From Dendrocalamus latiflorus (lineage: Eukaryota > Streptophyta > Magnoliopsida > Poales > Poaceae): a stretch of DNA of 64,000 nt. Below, piece after piece: positions 47,249 through 58,712 of this stretch (its first letter is position 1; the number at the start of each line of letters is the position of its first letter). Location of the stretch: assembly GCA_017311315.1 (NCBI GenBank), contig CM029617.1:14923455-14987454 (forward strand). The letters are read 5' to 3'. Position numbers and translations under genes: made by a program. Under the pieces are notes generated by a model. The model saw only the letters and a program-made list of their open reading frames with translations. It was not told the origin of the DNA and searched no databases.

Positions 47249-47737
47249 ATGCCCGGCACCGTTCCAGGCAGCGACCAGCCGTCGAGCGGCGCCCCGCCAC
47301 GCGCATTGTTCATGTCGTCGGCCGTTTTCCTGTGCACCTTCTTCGCCACCTTCCTCCTCGTCATGGCGCTCGCCTTCTGCTGCTGCCGGAGGAGGGACCA
47401 CGCCGGGCGCGGCGGCAGCGCGCTCCCTGGCCAATGCGGTGACCCGTTCCCCGTGGAGAGCCTGCCGACCTTTGCTTACGGTCGTCATTCTGATGGGCGA
47501 GGTGGGGCGGCGGACGGCGGACGCGAGTGCGCGGTGTGCCTTGGCGCGGTGCAGGAAGGGGAGATGGTGCGGAGGCTGCCGGCGTGCATGCATGTGTACC
47601 ACGTGGAGTGCATCGACCGGTGGTTGGCGGCGCACCGGACGTGCCCGTTGTGCCGGTCGGAGCTGGATCCGTGCAAGGTGGCGTCCGAGACACAGCCGGC
47701 GGCGCAGGAAGATCGCCGTGATCAACTGCCTGTCTAG
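47249..47737 (+). CDS. ATL-type RING-H2 E3 ubiquitin ligase (162 aa)
   Basis: Intact single-exon frame. One strong transmembrane segment (about 24-46, LFMSSAVFLCTFFATFLLVM) is followed by a Cys/Arg cluster (CCCRRR). ESLPTFAY (70-77) is the GLD-like conserved motif of ATL proteins. The RING-H2 domain spans 94-135: Cys94, Cys97, Cys113, His115, His118, Cys121, Cys132, Cys135, with Trp125 at the E2-contact position. The linker is longer and the N-terminus differs from the copies at 7529-18341, so it belongs to a separate subgroup together with 55108-55559. Expected role: membrane-anchored ubiquitin ligase; target unknown. The start at 47249 gives a short polar N-terminus before the membrane segment, as usual for ATLs. 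Confidence 0.9.
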   Translation: MPGTVPGSDQPSSGAPPRALFMSSAVFLCTFFATFLLVMALAFCCCRRRDHAGRGGSALPGQCGDPFPVESLPTFAYGRHSDGRGGAADGGRECAVCLGAVQEGEMVRRLPACMHVYHVECIDRWLAAHRTCPLCRSELDPCKVASETQPAAQEDRRDQLPV

Positions 47738-50025
47738 TGTTGGCTTTACACGTTAGTGCCATCAGGGATGCACGCAATCTGTATGCTTTAAAACATTAAT
47801 GGTGCATAACTTAGAAAAAAAATTGCAGATTAGAGGGTGCTCATATTGGCTGTAGTTGATAGCTTTTGGCTCAAAATAAATATTAGTGGCTGAAAAAAGT
47901 GGTTTCTAGAAGGAGGAGGCAAGAGGTGAGGAAAGTGAGGGAGAAATGCTTGCGTGAGATAGGAGTGAGAGGAATGGAGTGCATGATCCGTCTGTGACCC
48001 CTACCTATCCCTGGAGCGAGATAGGATCAAGAAGAATGGAGAAGCTGCTTCGAAAAGTTAGGTGTTTATATTAGCTTCTGGAGCCAATTTGATTAAATTT
48101 GTTTGGTATTGCAGTTTGTTAATTGCTTGATTTTTCTGAAGTCTAAGTTAATTCTTGTGACCATTGATTTGTACAGAGATTATTGATATCAGAATGTGAT
48201 CTCAATTTTTGTGACAGTTGGCTAGTCTAACCAGTTTTGCACCATGCTGTGAGGCTGTGAATTCAACTCCTGTTAACTAGATATTATGCAGGTTTATTTG
48301 TTGATCTTAGGCCGGGTTTGATCTCATGATATCTAGGTCATTAAGTCCTGGAAACTGTGCACCCTTGCTCAAAATAGATTGGGCCCGAGTATACCACAAT
48401 CAATCAGTTATTTTTTAAAAAACGCAGTTGATTTTGTGGACCTTTTGATTTTGATCCAACGGTCTAAATCTTTCTCTCTCCTCATATAAACTTATTCTCC
48501 TCGCTCTCTCCTCTCTCACCGCCCCCTCCACCTGTGTCACCTCCCACCGCCTCGCTGGCGCTGCCACCAGTGCCAACAAGGCACGCCAGCTATCCCCTCT
48601 CCATAGCTGCTCCCACCTCCCTCCCTCTACTCCAAACACCTCCTGCATCGCTGTTCTTTATCCTCTCTGGTGATTCACCCTCATGCCACTTCCTTCCTCA
48701 TCTCTGACGGCTACCGTCGCCTCCTAACCTCTCCGGTTCTTGTCACCCCCATCAAAAATCAACTTAGAGTTAACAAAAAGTAAGGCAACTTACTACACAG
48801 ATAGCATAACCGAAACTAAAGCTGCAGGTATTTGAACACTTTAAACTTGCTTGTGAAACGACAAGTAAATTGAACCGAAGGCAGTACAAGACTGGCTTAG
48901 ATGAGACCCTAGCTTCCGATTCTTAGCGGCAGGTTGAACCATGCGTGGGATTGCTCACCTGCAAGAAATGTATATGTATGTACTAGGTGTGATGACCATC
49001 TATGCAGGGGAATAATTGATCATCTACCCTAGTACATACATTTCTTAGTACGTGCATTTCTTGTGGGAATTGATCTTTTTTTTTTGCCGGATGGTGTTTG
49101 TCCATCCCTGTCTACTGGTGTGGCGATCAGGGACAAGTGAGCTCTGACTTGAGGTTGCTTCCTTGCCTCTGGAACGTGTTTTTAGCTTCCACACGGAGAA
49201 CTTTGATTTTTTTTTAACAAATTGATTATTTGAATTAGGTCCATCCAACAACCTCCTTCACAAAGTTCTGATGTGATTGTTTGCCAAATCTGTATGCCTG
49301 GCATTCTTTCAATCGGCTAGTCCTTATCAATGACACATTAACATAACCCTGAAATTATATAATCTGATTAGCGATGGAAACGGATTGGATATGATCGAAT
49401 AGTCTCAAATACAAATACGAATTTGAATATTCTCAAATACGAATCGAATATTATAATGAATACGAATTCAAATCGAATATGTATTTAATTTGGTCGAATA
49501 CGATATCCTCCTACAATTTCTGTAACAAATCTCGGTAGAACAAATTTATATAACATGATTGAATACGAATCTCGGCCGGCATAGAAACGGATCGAATACG
49601 AATTGAATAGTATCGAATACGAATGTTCTCAAATATGAACATTCTTAAATATGGGTACGAATATTGTCGAATACAAATACGAATATTTTCGAATACAGAT
49701 TTTGCTTATCACATTTACATTTTCTCATATATAAATATTAGATAAAATAAATTATCCGTCGTCGTTTTCCACCAATAAATCTGATAAAATATGTGCTATG
49801 TGCCCGGTCTGAAGCAGACAAAGGATCTTGCATTCGTTACGAAACCGTACAACTGACCCTTTCAAACTAATGAAACGAATGGTCGCTCTCGCTACAGTGT
49901 TAACCACCAGATAGCGTTTAAGGCCTCAATGATTCAAACAAACCAACCCAATCATCAGTATTGTCCATTTCAGCTCAAAAAACTGCGAAAAGGAGGCAGT
50001 GTACGCAACCAGAGAACATAAATTG
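47738..50025. other. Intergenic, no gene recognised
   Basis: Includes a CT-rich segment at 48470-48730 resembling a leader sequence but with no credible frame, and the GAATACGAAT repeats listed separately. Confidence 0.4.
49372..49735. repeat. GAATACGAAT-rich degenerate repeat
   Basis: The motif GAATACGAAT and close variants occur more than ten times. Two larger halves both start near GGAAACGGATTGGAT / AGAAACGGATCGAAT (49375 and 49585), suggesting a duplicated non-autonomous element. No terminal repeats were identified. Confidence 0.55.
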
Positions 50026-51242
50026 TGTTGGAAATAATCTTGTTGTTGATTGTGTGGTCGTATCTGTACACGGTAGTCATTGCTACTGTAGAGTGTGGTC
50101 ATAGTCCTGTACTCGGTGTGTTCGAGTACAGTGGTCGTAGTCAGTAGTCATAGTCGTAGTCATGTATTTGGTGTGTTTGAATACAGTGGTCGTAGCCAAC
50201 AGTCGTAGTCCTGTACTCGGTATGTTCGAGTGCAGTGGTCATAGCCAATTATACTCATGCGTCGAGTGCTGTACCGTGGTCAATAGTTGGTAGTCAGAAT
50301 TGCCGTGGTCGATGGTCGGTAGTCGAAGCTGTCGTGGTCGATGGTCGGTAGTCGTAACTACCGTGGTCGATGGTTGGTAGTCGTAACTGCCGTGGTCGAT
50401 GATCGGTAGTCGAAGCTGCCATGGTCGATGGTCGGTAGTCGTAGCTGTTGTGGTCGATGATCAGTAGTCGTAGCTGCTGTGGTCGATGGTCGGTAGTCGG
50501 AACTACCGTGGTCGATGGTCCGTAGTCAGAGCTGCCGTGGTCGATGATCCCAAGTTGTAGCTACCGTAGTCGGTGGTCGGTTACGACCACGTTGTACATG
50601 GTCGTAATGACCAGGTTGTTGTGTGTGGTCGTAAGTGACATGGCCGTAGGCGCCGTGGTCGTAGCTGCAGTGCCGCGGTTGAAGCCAAGTTTAGATTGAA
50701 GAAGCGGTTAAGGAACAGCCAAGGTTGAAGCTAGTGGCTATGGCCGTGCGACCAGTCTCTGGAGCAGTCAGCACAGTTGGTGGCAACTGTAGCAGGCGTC
50801 AGCATGGGATGACGCAAGCCATATCCTGGTTGGTGAATTGCCTGGTATGGCAGGTGACTGGTAGCTGTAGCACTCGGCAGGCAGCTAAGTGAAACGGCAT
50901 GGGTAGACGGCTGAGCGGTGTGGTCGTGCGAAGACATGGGCAGCTAAGCGAAGCGGCATGGGCAGCGGCTGAGTGGCATGGTCGTCAGCAGCTGTAGCAG
51001 CCATAAGCGACTGAGCTGAGCGGCGCAACAAAAGTTGTAGTCGTAGTGGTCTGTGTGGCTCAGTAATATATATACCCCTAAAATCTGTTGTAAAGAGTGT
51101 GAGAGTTTGAGAATACAGCAAATAGAAATCGTGGATGGCGTGAGTTGCCAGAAACAAAGAGAAAAAATTACTCTGTATTTCGCTTGTCTTTTCTCTACTC
51201 TCTCCCTGCGCTTCTCCCCCTGAGTGGGGTGCCTGGGCAACA
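50026..51242 (+). mobile_element. Possible solo LTR (TGTTG...CAACA)
   Basis: A 1217-bp block starts TGTTGGAAATAATC and ends GCCTGGGCAACA, giving inverted TGTTG/CAACA ends. It contains a GTCG minisatellite and a TATA-like TAATATATATACCCC (51064-51078) followed by a plausible leader. The 5-bp flanks (AATTG and ACCAT) do not match and no primer site follows, so it remains tentative. Confidence 0.4.
50040..50620. repeat. GTGGTCGATGGTCGGTAGTCG minisatellite
   Basis: About 10 units of ~36 bp with TGGTCGATGGTCGGTAGTCG and a CTGC(C/T)G spacer (50280-50590), preceded by longer related units with GTACTCGGTGTGTTCGAGTA. Confidence 0.85.
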
Positions 51243-51290
51243 ACCATGTGTACTTCACTCTGAGCCTATGCAGTGCCCATTTCGAGCTCC

Positions 51291-51600
51291 GAAATTTTTG
51301 TACGGATAACCTATTTTTTATTCGAAAATACAGAAATATACCCGCGACAAAATGTTTTACACAAATAGGCTCGAGTCTCCAAACCATTGGGCGAATTACA
51401 CTTGTCGCCCCACCAAAACGCGACTTATAAAGAATCTGGTAACCGTTGGGCGATTAAATGCAATCGCCTCCCCGTTAAGCGATTCAATTGAATCGCCCCC
51501 CCGTTCGGCGACATAAAGAAGAGTCGCCCAACGGGGGGGCGACTGCATGTGAAACAGCCCGACGGCCGAGCCCCTTTTCTTCCCCACGCCTGCTCGCTCG
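51291..51600 (+). repeat. MULE left terminal inverted repeat
   Basis: Rich in TTGGGCGA/TCGCC motifs (for example 51388, 51448, 51478, 51525), themselves present in both orientations. Confidence 0.88.
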
Positions 51601-51789
51601 CCATTCACTCTCTCCACCGCGTGAGAAGACAGAGCAGAAGAGAGGAAGGAAGAGGAGGAGGAGAGGGGAAGAAGAGAAGGAGAGGGAAGAAGAGAAGGAG
51701 AGGGGGAGGAGAGGGAAGAAGAGAAGGAGAGGGGGAGGACAGGGAAGAAGAGAAGGAGAGGGAGAGGATGAGAAGTCGCGGGATTTGCA

Positions 51790-52450
51790 GGTATTTTTCT
51801 AATTTTAGAAAATTTATTTTAGAAAATTTGTTTAGATAAATTTAGTTTAGAAAATCTAGTGTAGATATTTAGTTTACAAATTTAGTTTAGATATTTAGTT
51901 TAGCAAATTAGCTTAGATATTTAGTTTAGATATTTAGTTTAGAAAATCTAGTTTAGAACATTAAATTTAGAAATGTAGATGCAGTTTACAAATTTAGATG
52001 TATAAATTTAAATGTAGAAAAATATAGTTTTTTGTATAATATTTGTAATGCATTATTGTGGAAAATTTACTTTAGAAAATTTGTTTAGATAAATTTAGTT
52101 TAGAAAATGTAGTGTAGAGTGTAGATATTTAGTTTACAAATTTAGCTTAGATATTTAGTAGAGATATTTAGTTTAAAAAATTAGCTTAGATATTTAGTTT
52201 ACATATTTAGTTTAGAAAATCTAGTTTAGAACATTAAATTTAGAAATGTAGATGCAGTTTACAAATTTAAATGTAGAAAAACATAGTTTTTTTGTATAAT
52301 ATTTGTAATGTATTATTGTGGAAAATTTACTTTAGAAATTTATTGTAGATCATTCAATGTACAAATGTAGATGCAGTTTACAAAATTGAAATGAAGAAAA
52401 TTTAAATGTAGAAAATTGTTGTGTCGAAATTTTGTATACTATTTTTCATG
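51790..52450. repeat. TTTAGTTTAGATA AT-rich repeats
   Basis: Short TTTAG-based units within two longer copies (51800-52050 and 52065-52310 share GAACATTAAATTTAGAAATG and TGTAATG(C/T)ATTATTGTGG), with a third partial copy to 52450. Confidence 0.75.
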
Positions 52451-52503
52451 TATTATTGTAGAAAATGTAGTGTACAAATTTACATTTAGATAATTTTACA
52501 GTT

Positions 52504-54455
52504 ATGGCGGGTGACTGGCGGTACACACTGTTGGACGAGCACTTGGACCGCGTGCACCGCGCTTCCCGTCGTGCGCCGCCACCGGGGAGCACGGACGAGT
52601 CGACTGAGCTGGGAGTGGTCCGGACACGCACACCTCGTGTGACCTGGGGACGCGACCCCCGTTGGACTGCCAGGTTTGCACTACGCCAACGTTTTAGTAT
52701 TACCATAAAAAATATTTAATGCTGACCTTCACTTTATTTGCAGGCTGCGGGATGCCGGACTTCTCCCTCTTGCCCGGATGGTGCAGGCCACGGATGAGGA
52801 CGGAGGTGCCTTGGCCGGGGAGGGGGACGAGGCGGGCGTGGAGCGATTACGACGCTTCCCGTTCGACCGTTCCCTGCTGACGGCTTTGGTGGACCGTTGG
52901 CGGCCCGAGACACACACTTTCCATCTACAGTTTTATTTTATCGTAGTCAACTTATTAACGATCGTCGTACTAAAATAATTTGCCTTTCTTGCAGGTACAG
53001 TTCGCGCACGTGCAGGTCACGCGGGCGTACCACCCCTTTGTGGAGCAGTTGGACCGCCTCGCAGACTCCGACGTGCGCTGGGAGCCTTACGCAGCGGAGG
53101 CAGTGCAGGCCCGTGCTCCTGACGGGCTGTCTGCACTGTGCTGGCGCGACCAGACTTTCTGGCTGACCCGCCGGAAGCTCGTGTACGGCATCTACGTCGA
53201 GGACTACGCACCGCAGCGCGTCATGCGGCAGTTTGGGCTGCGGCAGACACTTCCTGTACCAGTCGGGCCGCCGATTCCGCCCCGCGTGCACGCGTGAGTG
53301 ATCGCTTCTGATATTTTTGTACGTATTTACTATTGTGATCGCAAGTACTTACATTACGTAATGGTTCCATAAACAGGCACACCACGAAGGGCGTCAAGAA
53401 AGGCACGGACTGGTCCAGGAGGATGCAGCCCTGGATTGCGCAGTGGGAGGGTGCGCTGGATGACCGCGTGGAGGAGGACCGGCCATACGACATAGCCGAC
53501 TACGCGGAGTACCTCATCTGGTACCAGGCGCAGACTCGTACCAGGCTGGTACATGTCGTTGACCCACCTGCCCCACACGTCGCCGCACCGACAGACGCGT
53601 ACCCTGCACACTTCGCACGCGACGCTCACATCGCGGTACGTAACTTGTAATTTCAAAAATTCTCAAATGGCAATATCGTTTCGATGATGGACCATTCTAT
53701 GTCTTTTTGTCCAGGCTGACGTCGGTGCCGCGATGTGGTCGGAGTCCTCCGCACTAGTGCAGAGGTGGGGCACAGGTGGGGAGTTGACCCGCGAGGAGGC
53801 CGTCAGCTTTGCGCGACGGATGGAGGCAGGGTGTAGACGTATCGTCAGCCTACTGTCCTGCACGAGGCTACCGGTGGTCTCCACACCTACAGCCAGTGCA
53901 CCCCGACCACCAGTGCCACCCCGATCACCAGTGCCACCCCGACCAGCGTGGCACTACTCCGGAGGTAGTACGTGGACACGTCCACCTCCCCCGGACCAGC
54001 CAGGGAGTTCTCCTTGGTCACGGCCTCCTACGTACATCCCCGGCTTCCACACGGATGATTTCATGGCGCCATGTACGGGTACGCATCGTCCGAGCTTGTT
54101 TTTAACCTAAGACGACATGCAACGAACTAACGATATTACTATTGCAGGTCCTCACCAGCAGCAGGGACGCTTCTCCCCGGGCCACATCGAGGTGGACCAG
54201 TTTTTTGCGGACTGGCCTGGGCCGTCCTCCGACGCAGCACCGGAGGTTCTCTCCAGCGGTGGCCTCCCCGGTGCACCGGAGGCCACACAGCCGGAGGTGC
54301 AGGTGACTCCACCGGCGCAGCCGCGGGTGCGAAACCCACCTGATCGTTTTACTTTTTCGGACCCTCGTCCCCCGCCGCCTCGTAATCCGTTGCACCGGAG
54401 GACGGCTAAGCGGGGCCGTATGGCAGGACGCGGGCGCGGTGATGGAGCACCTTAG
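52504..54455 (+). CDS. Plant mobile domain (MAIN-like) gene in MULE
   Basis: Multi-exon gene read from splice signals: 52504-52673, 52744 to about 52930, about 52996-53293, 53377-53635, 53715-54078 and 54148-54455. The first exon encodes a linker. The second encodes LRDAGLLPLARMVQ and RSLLTALVDRWRPETHTFHL, the hallmark start of the plant mobile domain (PF10536 type). The third encodes RWEPY and QRVMRQFGLRQ, the hallmark end. The middle of the domain, usually about 150 residues with GEMTPTLQDV, is missing, so it is a shortened version. The tail is Pro-rich and ends in an Arg/Gly patch (RRTAKRGRMAGRGRGDG). Mobile-domain proteins occur in transposons and as host MAIN/MAIL1 genes involved in genome stability and silencing. 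The junction after exon 2 is the least certain. Confidence 0.7.
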
Positions 54456-54754
54456 GGTGGGGAGTGAGGGGTATATGTCATGCATGTAATGGATAAATAC
54501 GCGGCATGTTACTGCGTTATATTATAAAGTTCATTTAAATTCAAACAATGCTATTATCTCTTCTTTTCGTATAGAAAATTATTTCTATATCAAGTAATGT
54601 GACAAATATTAAATACCAGTTTTTGTGTGACTTAATTACGAAATTACAAAATAATGTGACATATACCAGTATATGTGACTATACCACATTTTTTACGAGT
54701 TTCAAATTACAAAATTCACAAAACCCATCCATGCAATCGCCTAGAGGTAGATTG

Positions 54755-55085
54755 CCGAGCAGGCGTGGGGGAAGAAAGGGGCTTGGCCGTCGGGCTGTAT
54801 GCACATGCAGTCGCCCCCCCCCCCCCCCCCCCCCCCCCCCGCGCGTTGGGCGACTCTTCTTTATATCGCCGAACGGGGGGCGATTCAATTGAATCGCTTA
54901 ACGGGGAGTCGATTGCATTTAATCGCCCAACGGTTACCAGATTCTTTATAAGTCGCGTTTTGGTGGGGCGACAAGCGTAATTCGCCCAATGGTTTGGCGA
55001 CTCGAGCCTATTTGTGTAAAAAATTTTGTCGCGGGTATATTTCTGTATTTTCGAATAAAAAATGGGTTATCCGTACAAAAATTTC
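54755..55085 (-). repeat. MULE right terminal inverted repeat
   Basis: Inverted copy of 51291-51600. Differs mainly by a 27-bp poly-C run. Confidence 0.88.
54814..54840. repeat. Poly-C tract (27 bp)
   Basis: Uninterrupted C27 in the right TIR where the left TIR has only seven G on the equivalent strand. The length may be inaccurate because such runs sequence poorly. Confidence 0.8.
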
Positions 55086-55107
55086 TTCAGCTCCTAGCAA
55101 TAGCATA

Positions 55108-55559
55108 ATGCAATTCGCGATGTCACCTGACAGTCTCCTCTTCTTCTGCTCCATCACGCCGTCGGTCGCCGCCGCCTTTGGGCTCTTCTCGCTGTACAAG
55201 CACCTCGCGCACCGACGCCATCCCGGCACGGTGCTTCCCACCGGAGATTCAGAGGAGCACCAGCCACTCACGGTGGCTTCAAGCTCGAGCCTCCCCCCGT
55301 TCATCTACAACCGGCTTGTCCGGCACAGCGGCACAGCGGCAAGGGCGCGAGTTGGACGGAGTGCGCAGTCTGCCTCGGCGTGATTCAGGTCGGCGCCATG
55401 GTGAAGCTGCTGCCGGCGTGCGCCCACGTCCATCACGTCGACTGCATCGACTTGTGGCTGTCTTCGCACTCGACGTGTCCACTCTGCCGGTGCAGGGTTG
55501 ATCACTCAGGAGCTGGGGAGGAGACAACACCGCAGCTTGCTCAACTTTGCCCTGCATAG
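55108..55559 (+). pseudogene. ATL-type RING-H2 gene with 8-bp duplication
   Basis: Starts MQFAMSPDSLLFFCSITPSV, with a hydrophobic segment (about 9-25), a linker, and SSLPPFIYNR, the GLD-like ATL motif. CGGCACAG is then present twice in tandem (55321-55328 and 55329-55336). This 8-bp repeat shifts the frame, so translation ends at 55383. The RING-H2 domain lies in the other frame (Cys codon at 55362 through the CPLC cysteines), with all eight ligands and TGA-free sequence to TAG at 55557-55559. Taking one repeat away by arithmetic puts both halves in one frame, so the duplication is the likely cause. A MULE ends 22 bp before the ATG, so promoter and leader are replaced. Nearest relative here is 47249-47737. 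Confidence 0.85.
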
Positions 55560-57718
55560 ATGATCATCACACCTGCAAGAATGTGCATGTAGTAGGATCT
55601 TTCTTTTCTCTTTTACTGAACTTTAAGATAAACATGCATGCATGCTGATGTATAGAGTGTGGAATCGTGCGTTATGTAAATGTGCACATAGTATTTCATT
55701 GAAAACACAAAGCATATTGACATCTCAATCATCAGGGTTTAATTGCCAGCTTCAGATTATAAATAAGCTCTTCCAGTGTCAACATGTAAGAGACAAAATT
55801 CAGGGCGTTGCAGCATTCCCGCACAGCACAATATCAGTGAAATCACCAATATTCTATAACAGCATTTGCATTCGACAGAAGGATGGACACATAGGACCGA
55901 AGCAAAACTGAATCAACTACATGTGACCGAAGAGGTCAGGCAGGGACCCCTTTGAATGCTCATTTAAAAGAACAGAAGGAAGAAAGGGAAGTATCAGAGA
56001 GAGAGGAACTTTTTCTCCCTCTCCATAGCTTCCTGAAACAATGTTTCAACCACAAAGAACAAACCGCATTGCTGCAGCCCAATAGTTTATCATATACTTG
56101 CATACAGGAGTTTGATTAAATTCATCAGAAATGTGTAATAACAAACAATGTTACAGATAGAGAAATGCATAAGAGCAATGACGAGAGGTTGAGTTGCCAC
56201 GAAGAACTTTGGCTTAAATCTGCACCGGTTGGACCATAGGTAGTCGTTCCTGTGAAGCTGCCATTTTTGGGGGATGCACTGCAGTGGTACATGTATGGGG
56301 TTAATGGTCTGGCAGAGACTTGACATATTATTGCATATGTAACTGAAAGAAGTTCACTATGCATGTTTAACATGGGAAAGATTACCCTTAATCAGCACAG
56401 TTCCAGTTTCTAAGAACTGAAAATGGTCCAAAGTTTAAAATACCAAGTGGGCGTCTTGAGTAACCTACCAAATAAAAATTTTGTTCTTTCATGCAACAAA
56501 TGCTAATTGTTTTGAAAGAATTTCCAAATTAACTTTGAGTAAGTGTTTAGGAAAAGAACTACAGCGAATGCCTCATCAAATGTAGCAGATGCATATCACT
56601 CTGGTGAAATTTATCTGATGTGTAATTGTGTATATTTCTATAAATATAGGCATGCATTCTCATCTTAGATCATTCTCAACAATTCAAGGATATCAACATC
56701 ATGTTGAAGGATGTCAATTTGTCAAAATGCAACTATCTTTTGGTGAATCTTGCAGAAGAGAACAATGAATCTGGACTTATCACACAGTAAAACAGACCCA
56801 CAATTGATCATTTTTAATGTTTATTTACTGAAATTGTACAACCAAAACATTTAGATGGCACAAGAAAAGGCTGGTATCTTCCAATGCGTAACATGTTTAA
56901 ACAATGTGTAATAAGTTAGCATCAACCCTTTTAACCAGTTAATGATCAGCGCAAGTTCATGAACTTCTATTTCACATATTGAACAATACAAAATGATCTG
57001 CATAATATACTTGGGAGCTGGGGCATGACTCGAGCATTTTTTTGGAATATGATCATGGTGGACCATGGGTCACGAAACACGATTCCAACTCATTTTGGTC
57101 AATAAAGCAGTAGGTGACCTCAGGTCCAAGGACGTTATCCAACCCATTTAGGTGGTGACAAACATATTATAGTTTTTATGCAATTATGTTTTCTAACAAT
57201 ACTTGTGTGTTATTTTAAGATGATGTTTTACAGGGAAAATTGAGGATTGGCCAATCCAATCGTTGGCATTTCAGGATACGCCACTCCATTGCCACACTAA
57301 CATGTGGCCCCAGGCCCCACATGTCTGCGAGTATCGAGTGAGCATACCTTACATTTAATTCCTATGTCTTAAGTTTAACTTGCAGTAACAACTAACATGT
57401 ACAAAGTTCTTTAAAAAATATGCAGATATAACAATCTGTAAATATAGTAGTAATGTTCAGCTACACATCCAGCATATGACAAGAAATAGGTTATGTGATG
57501 ATAATATATATTAGATCAGTGGAAAAGTATATGTGAAACACTTGGCAAACATCCAGCACCCTTATTCAGTAAACTATCAGAAGCTTTTCTATGCTCTCCT
57601 AGGAGAACTGTGCACAATCTTCAAAGCAAACAACAGGATCAGATATTCGTTCCAGGATAATTTTGTCACATTGAAAAAGTTGATAGTCCTACAGTACTGG
57701 TTAGCGCAGTGCTACTCG
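55560..57718. other. Intergenic, no gene recognised
   Basis: AT-rich sequence without recognisable domains or paired repeats. Ends at the start of a copia LTR. Confidence 0.45.
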
Positions 57719-58712
57719 TGTTAGACCATACGGCTAGATCTAGGATATTTTTGTGATGAATAATTGACAATAGTTAATTTATGATGATGAATATTTGAAT
57801 ATATTGCTTATCGATGTTATACGAGACATGTGACGTGTGTGGACTAATGTTGGTAAAGTTGGGACGAACTTGTGCCGGAAAAATATTCTTTGGTCTTTAC
57901 ATATGCAGGTTGAGCATGGAGACGATTATGGTCGGTGACGAGGTGGACCGGGACTAGAATGGAAGATCCGAGGTTCAGACGGTTAACAAGGTCACGAGAT
58001 GGTCAGGCTCATACCTCGGGCGCATGGAGATCAGAGATAGATGATACGTGTTGGAGCTACGAAGGTGTGGTCCGGAGGCTACGATACGTGATGGATGATG
58101 CGTGGAGAAACTAGGGAAGGTGCGGTCCTAGAGGTTTCGATACATGATATGTTAGAAAAGTTGGAATTTTGAAAAACCCGTGTTAGGAAGGGTTTTGGGT
58201 CTCTTGAAAAGTAGTGGGCCGAAAGCCTGGTTGAGATAAAAAAGGCTTAGGCCTAGTTAGACGAGTTATATTAGGGCTTTGAGTAGAGATTGAATATGTG
58301 TTATAGGGGGCTGCATAGCGGACGTCGGCCATAGGGTATGGGGGTCGGAGTTGGGAAAAACAAAAGAAAAGAAGTTGCATGCATGCATCGGCGAAGGGAC
58401 TTGGGCTGATGAATAATTTGAGCGAAGACTTGTTGATTGAATGCGTGAGCCGTGATTGAGTTGAAGAAAGGATAAATATTGAGCGACGACAGAGACTCGT
58501 ATTGATTAAAGGAGTGGCGAGCAGCGGCGCATCACATTTGGGGTTGTTCGTCCCGACTGCATGCGTCAGATTCTTCCGTGCGTCACTTTTTGATTCGGTT
58601 GACACAACATAGCTGATTGAAGTTATCGCCATCTACTTCTTCACGTTGCGATCTGCAAACACGGCCGCAAGATTTCTGTCGAGGTAATGGAGTAATCCAC
58701 CGATTGCCTCCA
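57719..58712 (+). repeat. Copia 5' LTR, first part
   Basis: Start and internal blocks (ATGAATAATTGACAAT, GACGTGTGTGGACTAATGT) match the complement of 16980-16860. Interrupted at 58712 after CTCCA. Confidence 0.8.

Larger units (their letters stand above)
51291..55085. mobile_element. Mutator-like element, 3.8 kb, ~310-bp TIRs
   Basis: 51291-51600 and 54755-55085 are inverted copies of each other, starting GAAATTTTTGTACGGATAAC and over 90% identical by eye outside poly-C tracts. The 9-bp flanks are TCGAGCTCC (51282-51290) and TTCAGCTCC (55086-55094), matching at 7 of 9, as for an old 9-bp duplication. Long TIRs plus a 9-bp duplication indicate a Mutator-like element (MULE). There is no transposase; the cargo is a plant-mobile-domain gene. 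The right end lies 22 bp before the ATL start codon at 55108. Confidence 0.85.

Noticed and set aside
51488..51839. Glu/Arg-rich ORFs (EEKEREEEKERGRRG-like)
   Set aside because: Simple GAGAAG-type low-complexity sequence just inside the MULE TIR; no start context or domain support.
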